Of a DNA stretch of 64,000 nucleotides, positions 26,215-36,915 are shown in pieces. Position 1 is the first letter of the stretch; every line of letters begins with the position of its first letter. The position numbers and the translations under genes are program-made. The notes beneath the pieces are model-generated. The model was not told the DNA's origin. It searched no databases and was given only the letters and a program-made list of their open reading frames with translations. This DNA is from an uncultured Collinsella sp. (GTDB lineage: Bacteria > Actinomycetota > Coriobacteriia > Coriobacteriales > Coriobacteriaceae): positions 1 to 64,000 of the forward strand of contig CAADUO010000043.1 in the NCBI GenBank assembly GCA_900752215.1, in the 5' to 3' direction.

Positions 26215-26224
26215 GCAAAATAAG

Positions 26225-26258
26225 AAGCCCCCGACCTGTTTTCGCAGGTCAGAGGCTT
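26225..26258 (-). terminator. Terminator of guaA
   Basis: On the minus strand AAGCCTCTGACCTG pairs imperfectly with CAGGTCGGGGGCTT around CGAAAA and is followed by CTTATTTTGC. Confidence 0.75.
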
Positions 26259-26276
26259 GAAATCAACGAATATCGT

Positions 26277-27875
26277 TTATTCCCACTCGATGGTCGCAGG
26301 CGGCTTGGACGTGATGTCGTAGCACACGCGGTTGGCGCCGGGGACCTCGGCAACGATGCGGCCGGAGATGCGGGCCAGCACGTCGTAGGGCAGCTTGGCC
26401 CAGTCGGCGGTCATGGCATCGCTGGACTCGACGGCACGCAGGATGATCGGGCGCTGATAGGTGCGCTCGTCGCCCATAACGCCGACGGACTTGATGTCGG
26501 GCAGGACCGCAAAGTACTGCCAGCAGCTGTGCTCGGAGTTGCGCTCGCCGGTCTGCTCAAACAGGCGCTGGTTGTAGGCGTCGAGCTCCTCGCGCACGAT
26601 AGCGTCGGCGTTCTTGAGGATCTCGAGCTTCTCCTTGTCGACTGCACCGATGATGCGGATGGCCAGACCCGGGCCCGGGAAGGGCTGACGGAACACGATG
26701 TGACCCGGCAGGCCAAGCGCCAGACCAAGCGCGCGGACTTCGTCCTTAAAGAAGTGGTCGAGCGGCTCAATAAGGTCGAAGTGCACGCCCTCGGGGAACG
26801 GAATCAGGTTGTGGTGGCTCTTGATGGTGGCCGTCTTGCCACCCGTCTTGCGAGCGCCGGACTCGATGATGTCGGGGTAGATGGTGCCCTGAGCCAGGTA
26901 CTTGACCGGCTTACCATCGGTCTCGAGCTGCTGCGCCACGGCGAAGAACTCTTTCCAGAACTGCGTACCGATGATGCGGCGCTTCTCCTCGGGCTCGGTC
27001 ACGCCGGCCAGAAGCTCGGCATAACGATCCTCGGCGTGGACGTGGATAAAGTCGACGTCAAACTGCTTGGTGAAGACCTCCTCCACCTGCTCGGGCTCGC
27101 CTTTGCGCAGCAGACCGTGGTTGATGAACACGCAGGTCATCTGCTTGCCTACGGCGCGGGCGCCCAGCGCAGCCACGACGGAGGAGTCGACGCCGCCGGA
27201 CAGGGCCAGAATCACGCGGTCGTTGCCGACCTTCTCGCGGAACTCGGCCGTCATGGTCTCGACCAGGTTGTCCATGCTCCAGTTGGGCTCCAGGCCGCAG
27301 ATCTCAAACAGGAAATTGCTCAACAGCTGCTGACCGTACTCGGAGTGCTTGACCTCGGGGTGGAACTGCGTGGTGAAGATCTTGCGCTCGGGGCACTCCA
27401 TGGCGGCAACCGGGCACACGTCGGTGCTGGCGGTAACGGTAAAGCCCTCGGGCACCTCGGACACGGCGTCGCGGTGGCTCATCCACACGGTTTGCTCCAT
27501 GGGCGTGGAGTTAAAGAGCTTGGCGCCGGCAGTACGCGTAATAGTGGCACGGCCGTACTCGCCCACCTCGGAGTGACCGACCTTGCCGCCGAGCGTCACG
27601 GCCGTGATCTGATGGCCGTAGCAGAAGCCCAGGACGGGAAGGCCCAGGTCAAAGATGGCAGGATCGATGGACGGAGCGTCCTCGGCGTACACGGAGGCCG
27701 GACCGCCAGAAAGGATGAGCGCAGAGGCGTTCATCTCGCGAATCTCATCGGCCGATATGTCGCAGGGAACGATCTCGGAATACACGTTGAGGTCGCGGAC
27801 ACGACGGGCAATGAGCTGACCGTACTGCGCACCAAAGTCGAGTACGAGGACCTTTGCGGAAGCCTTTTGATCCAT
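26277..27875 (-). CDS. guaA: GMP synthase (glutamine-hydrolysing)
   Basis: The 532-aa enzyme converts XMP to GMP with glutamine and ATP. The N-terminal class I glutamine amidotransferase domain has the nucleophile Cys in LGFCYGHQIT and the His/Glu pair in QFHPEVKHSE. The ATP pyrophosphatase PP-loop is LALSGGVDSSVV. The C terminus ends YDITSKPPATIEWE, the conserved GuaA dimerisation and XMP-binding tail. AGAGGGGGAAACC precedes the ATG at 27875; the longer ORF start is rejected because MDQKASAKVLVLDFG is the normal beginning. The gene stands alone. Confidence 0.98.
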   Translation of the reverse strand: MDQKASAKVLVLDFGAQYGQLIARRVRDLNVYSEIVPCDISADEIREMNASALILSGGPASVYAEDAPSIDPAIFDLGLPVLGFCYGHQITAVTLGGKVGHSEVGEYGRATITRTAGAKLFNSTPMEQTVWMSHRDAVSEVPEGFTVTASTDVCPVAAMECPERKIFTTQFHPEVKHSEYGQQLLSNFLFEICGLEPNWSMDNLVETMTAEFREKVGNDRVILALSGGVDSSVVAALGARAVGKQMTCVFINHGLLRKGEPEQVEEVFTKQFDVDFIHVHAEDRYAELLAGVTEPEEKRRIIGTQFWKEFFAVAQQLETDGKPVKYLAQGTIYPDIIESGARKTGGKTATIKSHHNLIPFPEGVHFDLIEPLDHFFKDEVRALGLALGLPGHIVFRQPFPGPGLAIRIIGAVDKEKLEILKNADAIVREELDAYNQRLFEQTGERNSEHSCWQYFAVLPDIKSVGVMGDERTYQRPIILRAVESSDAMTADWAKLPYDVLARISGRIVAEVPGANRVCYDITSKPPATIEWE

Positions 27876-28143
27876 GGTTTCCCCCTCTTGTTGGCGGGGA
27901 GCCGGTGCCCACCCGCGTGAATGAACGAAAATAACCTCCATAGTGTACACGTTATATGGGGTTTCTCGTCCCTCGCTGCCATCAGCGCACGGCAAACGCA
28001 CGACCTGGGCCCCTATTTGACGGCAATTGAAGTGTTACTAAACGTTACAGATGATGTAATACGTTTGAACATTGGACGCCCTGTGCCACAATACTGCCGA
28101 ACGACTCCGCCTCTGCGGCGGCAAATACGATAGGAATACCAGC

Positions 28144-29157
28144 ATGAAGCGCATCCTTCTCATCGCCACGGGCGGCACCATCGCATCGACCGAGGACGGC
28201 AACGGCCTCTCCCCCGCCCTGACCGGTGAGGAGCTCGCCCAGAGCGTCCCCGAGATCTCGGGCCTCTGCGAGCTCGACGTGGTACAGCCCATGAACATCG
28301 ACAGCACCAATATGCGCCCGAGCGACTGGATGCGTATCCGCGATGTCATCGTCGAGGGTTATGCCGATCACGACGGCTTCGTGATTCTGCACGGCACCGA
28401 CACCATGAGCTACACCGCGGCAGCACTTTCCTATCTGATTCAGGACAGCCCCAAGCCCATCGTACTCACCGGCTCGCAAAAGCCCATGGGCAACCCTTTT
28501 ACTGATGCCAAACTCAACCTGTACCAGAGCCTGCTCTATGCGCTCGACGAGCACTCGCACGATGTGTCGATTGTGTTTGGTGGCGTCGCCATTGCCGGCA
28601 CGCGCGCCCGCAAGCAGCGCACCATGAGCTTTAACGCGTTCATTAGCGTCAACTATCCGCCCATTGCCTACATCCGCAACGACCGCATCGTGCGCAACGG
28701 GCTCCACGGCACTCATCAGGGCGAAAACCCGGTGCGTTTCTACGACAGCATCGACCCGCGCGTGTTTGTCCTTAAGCTGACGCCCGGCGTGAACCCGGGT
28801 ATCCTGGACGCCCTAGCCGATAGCTACGATGCTGTAATTCTTGAGACCTTTGGCATTGGCGGTATTCCCGAGTTTGGCGAGTCCGGCGAGTCATTCCAGG
28901 AGGCGATTTTCCGCTGGGTCGATTCGGGCCGCACCGTCGTTATGACCACGCAGGTCCCAGAAGAGGGCCTCGATTTGGGCGTTTATGAGGTCGGCCGTGC
29001 ATACGCCGATCATCCGGGCATTCTGCGCGGCGATGACATGACCACCGAGACGCTCGTGGCCAAGACCATGTGGGCACTCGGCCAGTCACGTGATGCCGCC
29101 GAAATCCAGCGCCTGTTCTACAGCCAAGTCAACCACGACCGTATCCCGATGGCGTAA
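28144..29157 (+). CDS. ansA: L-asparaginase, type I (cytoplasmic)
   Basis: The 337-aa enzyme hydrolyses asparagine to aspartate and ammonia. The first catalytic Thr (Thr12) is in the start ILLIATGGTIAS. The second triad appears as VILHGTDTMSYTA and the Lys in GTRARKQRT. There is no signal peptide, and the length and architecture match the type I, two-domain cytoplasmic group. ATG 28144 has AGGAATACCAGC upstream; the longer ORF start is rejected. It stands alone, divergent from guaA. A lower-Km periplasmic type II enzyme is unlikely given the lack of a leader. Confidence 0.95.
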   Translation: MKRILLIATGGTIASTEDGNGLSPALTGEELAQSVPEISGLCELDVVQPMNIDSTNMRPSDWMRIRDVIVEGYADHDGFVILHGTDTMSYTAAALSYLIQDSPKPIVLTGSQKPMGNPFTDAKLNLYQSLLYALDEHSHDVSIVFGGVAIAGTRARKQRTMSFNAFISVNYPPIAYIRNDRIVRNGLHGTHQGENPVRFYDSIDPRVFVLKLTPGVNPGILDALADSYDAVILETFGIGGIPEFGESGESFQEAIFRWVDSGRTVVMTTQVPEEGLDLGVYEVGRAYADHPGILRGDDMTTETLVAKTMWALGQSRDAAEIQRLFYSQVNHDRIPMA

Positions 29158-29179
29158 TCCAGTTGTCGACGGGTATCCC

Positions 29180-29398
29180 CTATCCGATACCCTCGAGAAG
29201 CTCTGACACCGTCATGCCGAGTGCGGGCGCGATCTTAAATAGAACCTTGAGCGTGAAATTTGCCGTCCCGTCTTCGATTCGGTCGAGATAGGGTCGGCTG
29301 ATTCCTGTCGCCACACAAAAATCAACCTTGGAGATACCAAGGTCCCTGCGTGTCTCTTCGACCCGCCTGCCAAGAATCTGTTTCGCACGTTCGTCCAT
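29180..29398 (-). CDS. XRE-family small DNA-binding regulator
   Basis: The 72-aa protein is almost entirely a Cro/C1-type helix-turn-helix (LGISKVDFCVATGISRPYLD, RIEDGTANFTLKVLFKIAPA, LGMTVSELL). It has no other domain. It is divergent from a small unknown gene at 29475, and a perfect 24-bp palindrome lies between their starts at 29428-29451, overlapping both likely promoters. Autoregulation together with repression of the neighbour is the natural reading. It could also be an antitoxin-like repressor; no toxin is recognisable. Confidence 0.9.
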   Translation of the reverse strand: MDERAKQILGRRVEETRRDLGISKVDFCVATGISRPYLDRIEDGTANFTLKVLFKIAPALGMTVSELLEGIG

Positions 29399-29427
29399 GC
29401 AGCCGAGTTTGAAATGGAGCCGAACAT

Positions 29428-29451
29428 AAACGTAAACTATAGTTTACGTTT
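29428..29451. promoter_or_regulatory. Perfect 24-bp palindrome, candidate operator of the XRE regulator
   Basis: AAACGTAAAC, then TATA, then GTTTACGTTT form a perfect palindrome between the divergent starts at 29398 and 29475. It covers the likely -10 region (TATAGT). Confidence 0.75.
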
Positions 29452-29474
29452 TGCCGAATACACAGGAGTTTTCT

Positions 29475-29864
29475 ATGTCGGGTTCTTCGGTCCGCACGTA
29501 CCGAGCCACGCTTCGCACAAACAGCGCACCGCCCAAGCTCGTCGTCGTTGAAGCAGAATGTCTCTCGCCCGATGAGCGCACAGCATTTGCATTGCTATCA
29601 AGTCGCGTCGCCGCCGTTCTGGTCCCTTGCCCGGCGCAAGGTGAACTTGCCATCCAATGCCAAGCGCACAGCTGCTCGCTCAATCAGGCTGCCGTAATCG
29701 CAACCAGCCAGCGTGGCCTGCCCCTTCTCCTGGAAGCCGGTATCGCACTCGCCCTTCGCGGCGCCGGATACGAAAACGAGGCCGCCGCCGACATGGTCTT
29801 TAAACCACGATCGAGCGGCGGCCTCGCAGCAGCCATTGAATATGCGTGCAGGCTCGTTGCTTAA
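29475..29864 (+). CDS. Conserved-looking protein of unknown function
   Basis: The 129-aa product is unrecognised. It has segments LVVVEAECLSPDERTAFALL, SRVAAVLVPCPAQGELAIQC and GLPLLLEAGIALALRGAGYE. It has no signal peptide and no clear transmembrane segment. The start at 29475 is supported by AGGAG. It is divergent from the XRE regulator and is probably controlled through the 24-bp palindrome. The regulator-target pairing suggests a specialised role (stress, toxin-like or phage-related), but nothing in the sequence identifies it. Confidence 0.75.
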   Translation: MSGSSVRTYRATLRTNSAPPKLVVVEAECLSPDERTAFALLSSRVAAVLVPCPAQGELAIQCQAHSCSLNQAAVIATSQRGLPLLLEAGIALALRGAGYENEAAADMVFKPRSSGGLAAAIEYACRLVA

Positions 29865-29873
29865 AAGGACAAG

Positions 29874-30257
29874 CTAGAAACCAAAGCCAAAGCCCGTTCC
29901 GGTAATCGCCGAGTACATAAAGTAAACGTTGATCACGTTGAGGAACACACCCGTGATGCAACCGTTGCGCAGGTAGCGCTCGCACACGATGCGTGCCATG
30001 GCGGCGGAGTCATCATTGTTTTTAGCCTGGCGTCCTGCCGTAAAGTACGTCGCCACGCTCAGCAATAGGTTGAGCACCGGCAGTGCCAGCAACTCGTAGC
30101 TCTTGCCCCAACGCGTTACCTCGCCGGCGGCATTAAACTTCGTTGCCACCTCGGAGCCGATGTTAGGAAGGACACACGCCGCTACCACCAACGGAATCAC
30201 CGCAAGCACCAGCAGCGCGATGCCCATGTAGCCGGCTTTTTTGCCATATTTAAACAT
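29874..30257 (-). CDS. DUF1648-like membrane protein
   Basis: The 127-aa protein has three hydrophobic segments. A first helix (IALLVLAVIPLVVAACVLP) is followed by the extracytoplasmic-type motif VATKFNAAGEVTRWG, like the DUF1648/SdpI N-terminal motif, then helices around LLALPVLNLLLSVATYF and the C terminus. This motif occurs in the SdpI immunity-like family but also in many uncharacterised proteins, and the C-terminal SdpI part is absent. It lies 11 nt after ychF on the same strand and is probably co-transcribed with it. Function unknown. Confidence 0.75.
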   Translation of the reverse strand: MFKYGKKAGYMGIALLVLAVIPLVVAACVLPNIGSEVATKFNAAGEVTRWGKSYELLALPVLNLLLSVATYFTAGRQAKNNDDSAAMARIVCERYLRNGCITGVFLNVINVYFMYSAITGTGFGFGF

Positions 30258-30268
30258 GCACGTCGTCC

Positions 30269-31345
<1,077 letters not shown>

Positions 31346-31472
31346 GACAGCTCCTTTTGGTACAGGTACTTCAAACTGCATAAGTATAGCGCCGCCGCAG
31401 CATCCGGGCGAATCCGGACGCCACGACGGCGCAAATGAAGCAGAGATGCGTGAGGGTTCGAGACAGTAGTCC

Positions 31473-32843
<1,371 letters not shown>

Positions 32844-32913
32844 TCAATCCATCCCCGCACGCGGCCTGTACGGTTTGGAATTGTTACCTAGAAGTGGAGT
32901 TTTTTATCTCTAG

Positions 32914-32953
32914 AATCGGCCTTGCGGTGCATACCGGCTCTGCAAGGCCGATT
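32914..32953 (-). other. Hairpin between the PTS and GH4 genes
   Basis: Perfect 12-bp arms AATCGGCCTTGC/GCAAGGCCGATT surround a 16-nt loop. There is no T-run on the minus strand, so partial termination or mRNA processing is more likely than full stop. Confidence 0.65.
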
Positions 32954-32971
32954 GTCTCGATGGACGATGGT

Positions 32972-34582
32972 TTACAGAAGAGTCTCGAACTTCAGAAGAC
33001 TCTCGAACTTCTCGCGAACCTGCGGGACGGTAAGGCCGATGATGACCTGGATTGACTGACCTTGGACCACCAAGCCATGCGTACCGATCGCCTTGAAAGA
33101 AGCCTCGGGTGCAACGACGCTCTTGTCCTTGACGTTAACGCGCAGACGGGTAGCGCAGTTAGTTACATCGATGATGTTATCCGTGCCACCGAGCAGATCG
33201 AGGATGTTCTCGGCAAGCACCAAGCGCTCATCATCTTTACTCTGGGCGACCGATTTGCCAGCAGCAGCACCGCCCTGCTTTTGCTTGTAGTCGGCCTTGG
33301 ACTTGAGCTCGACCTCAACATCGTCATCCTCGCGACCGGGGGTCTTAAAGTCGAACTTGACGATCAGGAAACGGAAGACCACGACCCAAAGGGCGGTAAA
33401 GCACAGACCGACAAGGATGGAGATGGCGTACTGCAGACCGTGTGCGGCCCAAAGGGGCAGCCAGTCCCACGAGAGCATCGAGATGATGCCGCCGTCGAAG
33501 ATGCCCACGACGCCAAGGAGGTTTTGAGCCATGCAGCCGAGCGCTCCGAGCACGCAGTGGACGACGAACAGGCCGGGCGCAATGAACAGGAAGGTGAAGT
33601 CAAGCGGCTCGGTGATACCGCAAAGCATAGCGGTAAGGGTGACCGGAATGAGCAGAGCCTTGACGCGCTGCTTGCGCTCGGGTTTGGCGGTCATATAAAA
33701 CGCAATGGCGACGCCAAGCGAGCCGAAGACTTTAGTCCAACCAGGGCAGGTATAGGCAGCCCAGGGTGCGGCATCCTTAAGAGCAATGCTCGGATCGGCA
33801 GCCAGTTGGGGCAGGATGTTGGCCCAAGCAGCAAAGATGCCGCCGTTGACCGCCGCGTTGTCGTAATAGAACGGCGTATAGATAAAGTGGTGCAGGCCTG
33901 TAGGAATCAGCACGCGCTCGAAGAAAGCAAAGACGCCCACGCCAAACGTACCGGCGGAAAGGATGAATCCCTGGAAGGCGGCGATAGCAGCCTGAACATG
34001 CGGCCATACCAGGCAGGCGATAATAGCGACCGGAACCATAACGAAGAAACCGATCATATAGATGAACACGGAGCCCGAGAACACGCCCAACCACTCAGGA
34101 AGTTCGGTGTCGAAGTACTTGTTGTGAAGCATCGTGGCAATACCCGAAATGATAAGCGCGCCCATGATGCCCATATCAAGCGTTTTGATGCTTGCGATAG
34201 TGGCAAGACCAGTACCGCTGCCCGCCTCGACAGAGTAGTCGACCCCAAAGACAGGGCCCCACTGCCCCAAGATTGTGCTTACAAAGTAGTTGAAGGTAAG
34301 GTAGATGGCCAAAGCCTCCATGCAGCAGCGAGCGTTCTGCTTGTTCGCGAGCGAGATTGGCAACGCTACGCAAAACAGCAACGGCATCTGGTTAAAGAGC
34401 GTCCAACCACCCTGGAGCAGCACATTCCAGCAATCAAACCAAAGATGACCCGCAGTGGCCATCTCGCCAAAGATCGCCTCGGTGGTAAACAACGTACCCA
34501 GGCCGACGACGATTCCGGAAAATGCGAAAAGAATTGCAGGCGTGTACATTGCACCGCCGAAACGTTGTATCTTTTGCATCAT
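32972..34582 (-). CDS. PTS alpha-glucoside-specific EIICB component
   Basis: The 536-aa protein has an EIIC domain of the glucose superfamily (MMQKIQRFGGAMYTPAILFA, with about ten hydrophobic segments, TGLHHFIYTPFYY, and LCGITEPLDFTFLFIAPGLF). A linker and EIIB domain follow (ENILDLLGGTDNIIDVTNCA) with the phosphorylated Cys in TNCATRLR. This matches MalX/GlvC/AglA-type transporters. No EIIA domain is fused, so it depends on an EIIA from elsewhere; an EIIA-Glc domain gene lies at the end of the window. The start at 34582 (two adjacent ATGs) has GGGGG upstream; the longer ORF lacks family similarity. Confidence 0.93.
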   Translation of the reverse strand: MMQKIQRFGGAMYTPAILFAFSGIVVGLGTLFTTEAIFGEMATAGHLWFDCWNVLLQGGWTLFNQMPLLFCVALPISLANKQNARCCMEALAIYLTFNYFVSTILGQWGPVFGVDYSVEAGSGTGLATIASIKTLDMGIMGALIISGIATMLHNKYFDTELPEWLGVFSGSVFIYMIGFFVMVPVAIIACLVWPHVQAAIAAFQGFILSAGTFGVGVFAFFERVLIPTGLHHFIYTPFYYDNAAVNGGIFAAWANILPQLAADPSIALKDAAPWAAYTCPGWTKVFGSLGVAIAFYMTAKPERKQRVKALLIPVTLTAMLCGITEPLDFTFLFIAPGLFVVHCVLGALGCMAQNLLGVVGIFDGGIISMLSWDWLPLWAAHGLQYAISILVGLCFTALWVVVFRFLIVKFDFKTPGREDDDVEVELKSKADYKQKQGGAAAGKSVAQSKDDERLVLAENILDLLGGTDNIIDVTNCATRLRVNVKDKSVVAPEASFKAIGTHGLVVQGQSIQVIIGLTVPQVREKFESLLKFETLL

Positions 34583-34728
34583 GACGGGGAATCCCCCTCT
34601 CTTCATTCGGAGCGCTGCGGTTTTGGCTTCACTCGAGACCGCAGACGCGCCGTTTGCGTGTACCTCGTGCAATAGGACGGGTGGGCCCGCTTCCCTGACT
34701 TCTTGCACTTACGTTTTATCACATCACT

Positions 34729-34741
34729 CATCTATACAAGT
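34729..34741. promoter_or_regulatory. Operator half-site near the PTS promoter
   Basis: CATCTATACAAGT is the exact reverse complement of the site at 34857-34869. It is the copy nearer the PTS gene in the divergent promoter region. Confidence 0.5.
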
Positions 34742-34856
34742 TAGTATAAATACTACGGTCGGTCAACGGTTGATTATTCGCGGTAAACGGTATATGTCCA
34801 GTATTTCCCCTGCTAAATCTGACATAGCTGATGGCTGCAATTTATATTTCTTTTCA

Positions 34857-34891
34857 ACTTGTATAGATGTGCTTGTCTATATCTATAGACA
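34857..34891. promoter_or_regulatory. Operator cluster before the zinc dehydrogenase
   Basis: ACTTGTATAGATG (34857-34869) is followed by TGTCTATATCTATAGACA (34874-34891), which has perfect 8-bp arms TGTCTATA/TATAGACA. The shared CTATA core with 34729-34741 suggests one regulator, probably the GntR/UTRA protein encoded at 36029. Confidence 0.6.
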
Positions 34892-34937
34892 TGCCTATAC
34901 TTCATTACAACATTCACCGCCACGTTAAGGAGTCACC

Positions 34938-35963
34938 ATGAAAAGCGCGGTCTTCTATGGAAAGCACGATCTCAGGGTCGAGGATTCAACAAAGCCGGCC
35001 GTGGGCAAGCGCGACGTTCTGATCAACGTCAAGGCTTGCGGCGTCTGCGGTACCGACGTTCATATCTATGAAGGCGACAAGGGTGCAGCCGACGTTACCC
35101 CGCCCACGATCCTTGGTCATGAGTTTGCGGGCGTTGTCGAGGCCGTGGGCAGCGACGTCGCTGGCTTTAAACCGGGCGATCGCGTGTGCATCGACCCAAA
35201 CCATCCCTGCGGCTGCTGCGAACCCTGCCGCGACGGAATCAACCACTACTGCGAGCATATGACCGGTTACGGCACCACCGTTAACGGCGGCTTTGCCGAG
35301 TACTGCTCCGTCGATATGCAGCAAGTCTACAAGTTGGGCGATCACACCAGCTTCGAGCAGGGCGCCATGACCGAGCCCGTCGCCTGCTGCCTGCACGGCA
35401 TCGATATGTGCAACATCAAACCCGGCAGCACAGTTGTCGTTATCGGCGGTGGCATGATCGGCCTGCTCATGATGCAGCTTGCTAAAAACGCCGGCGCCAC
35501 CAAGGTTGTCTTGCTCGAGCCTGTCGAAGGCAAGCGCGAGGTTGCGCTCAAACTCGGCGCCGATCTGGCAATTGATTCCATCCACGAGGACGTCCCGGCC
35601 CGCCTGAAGCAGGAGGGCGTCGGCAACGTCGATGTCGTTATCGAGTGTGTTGGCAAGCCCGTCACCATCGAGCAAGCCATCCAGATCGCCGGCCACAAGG
35701 CTACGGTCATGATGTTCGGCCTCACCAAGCCCGATGAGACAATCACCGTCAAGCCCTTCGAGGTCTTCCAGAAGGAGCTTGTGCTCACCTCGTCCTACAT
35801 CAACCCTTATACGCAGCGTCGCGCGCTCGAGCTCATCGACTCTGGCAGGCTCGACGTATCCTCGATGGTCGCCAAGGTGGCTTCCCTCGACGAACTCGGC
35901 GCCATCCTGTCAGACCCAGCTCTGCGTGCCATGGGTAAATATATAATCGACCCCAGCAAGTAA
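34938..35963 (+). CDS. Zinc-dependent medium-chain alcohol/polyol dehydrogenase
   Basis: The 341-aa protein is an MDR-type dehydrogenase of the threonine/sorbitol/butanediol group. Catalytic zinc ligands are in KACGVCGTDVHIYEG (Cys) and ILGHEFAGVVE (His-Glu). The structural zinc site is CGCCEPCRDGINHYC. The nucleotide motif is VVVIGGGMIGLLMMQLA. AAGGAGTCACC precedes the ATG. It is divergent from the alpha-glucoside PTS and upstream of a GntR/UTRA regulator, with shared operator-like sites. The substrate is not identifiable, but a polyol or sugar alcohol is likely from context. Confidence 0.9.
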   Translation: MKSAVFYGKHDLRVEDSTKPAVGKRDVLINVKACGVCGTDVHIYEGDKGAADVTPPTILGHEFAGVVEAVGSDVAGFKPGDRVCIDPNHPCGCCEPCRDGINHYCEHMTGYGTTVNGGFAEYCSVDMQQVYKLGDHTSFEQGAMTEPVACCLHGIDMCNIKPGSTVVVIGGGMIGLLMMQLAKNAGATKVVLLEPVEGKREVALKLGADLAIDSIHEDVPARLKQEGVGNVDVVIECVGKPVTIEQAIQIAGHKATVMMFGLTKPDETITVKPFEVFQKELVLTSSYINPYTQRRALELIDSGRLDVSSMVAKVASLDELGAILSDPALRAMGKYIIDPSK

Positions 35964-36028
35964 ATCGATTGACACCTGCGCGGACGGCCCTCATCCGTCG
36001 TTCACGCACCCAGCTCTAGGAGACCGTC

Positions 36029-36784
36029 ATGGCGCGAGCCATCTTCCAAACTATTTATGACAACGTGAAGCAGTCGATTGACGACGGCACATACGCCTAT
36101 CAGAGTTATCTGCCTTCGGAGACTGAGCTCACGCAGCTGTTTGACTGTTCGCGCATGACGGTCCGTCGCGCCATCTCGATGCTTGCGGCAGATGGTTACG
36201 TGCTCCCCCAGCAAGGCAAAGGCATGCGCGTCATTCGCAACATCAGTGACGAGAAGAGTCGTGGTGGCGGCGGACTCGAGACCTTTAAGGAAATCGCGGT
36301 CAACCGAGGCTTTGAGCTCAAAACGGTCACCACCGTCTTTGAGCTCCTCGTCTGTAGCAAGGCGCTCTCCAAGATTACCGGGTTTCCCGAAGGCTGTGAG
36401 CTCACACGCGCCAAACGCATCCGTTATGCAGACGGACAAGCCGTGTGCTCCGACGACTCCTATTACCTAAGCTCACAGGTACCGGGGCTGACACCCGAGA
36501 TTGTCAACGACTCGATCTATCGTTACCTCGAAGAAGACCTTGGCATTAAGATTGCCACGGGCAAACGCGATGTAACGATCGAGCATCCCACGCCCGAGGA
36601 TACGCGCGTGCTCGATCTCGACGACTTTAACGCACTCGCCGTTATACGCGGACAGACCTACAACGCCGACGGTATCCTTATGGAATACACCGAGACCAAA
36701 CAGGTCCCCGGGTTCTTTTTGCTCCATGAAACCGTGACGCGCAACGGTACCGGTCGAACCGGCCACCAAAGCAGCATGAACTAA
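36029..36784 (+). CDS. GntR-family regulator with UTRA domain
   Basis: The 251-aa protein has the GntR winged helix (ARAIFQTIYDNVKQSIDDGT, YLPSETELTQLFDCSRMTVR, RAISMLAADGYVLPQQGKGM) and a UTRA ligand-binding domain (about residues 95-240, with AKRIRYADGQAVCSDDSYYL and KQVPGFFLLHE). HutC-type members sense phosphorylated sugars. CTAGGAGACCGTC precedes the ATG. It is 65 nt after the zinc dehydrogenase. The operators at 34729-34741 and 34857-34891 would let it control both the dehydrogenase and the divergent PTS/GH4 operon. Ligand unknown. Confidence 0.93.
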   Translation: MARAIFQTIYDNVKQSIDDGTYAYQSYLPSETELTQLFDCSRMTVRRAISMLAADGYVLPQQGKGMRVIRNISDEKSRGGGGLETFKEIAVNRGFELKTVTTVFELLVCSKALSKITGFPEGCELTRAKRIRYADGQAVCSDDSYYLSSQVPGLTPEIVNDSIYRYLEEDLGIKIATGKRDVTIEHPTPEDTRVLDLDDFNALAVIRGQTYNADGILMEYTETKQVPGFFLLHETVTRNGTGRTGHQSSMN

Positions 36785-36793
36785 CCATTTATT

Positions 36794-36865
36794 AGTTGCG
36801 GTGGAATAGTTCCTAGAATGGCCAGCTTAAGGGCAAAACAGGAACTATTCCACCGCAACTTTTTT
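36794..36865 (+). terminator. Terminator of the dehydrogenase-GntR operon
   Basis: Perfect 21-bp arms (36794-36814 and 36840-36860) containing GTGGAATAGTTCCT and its complement enclose 25 nt and are followed by a T-run. The length of the arms is unusual for a simple terminator and may be a dispersed repeat. Confidence 0.85.
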
Positions 36866-36915
36866 GGCCGGTGGGGCAGCACCTGTCCCACCGGCCATCA
36901 TTTACGCTCTTTTAG

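Noticed and set aside
26202..27920. 572-codon plus-strand open frame
   Set aside because: It is antisense to guaA.
33062..34675. 537-codon plus-strand open frame
   Set aside because: It is antisense to the EIICB transporter and rich in Asp/Glu/His without motifs.
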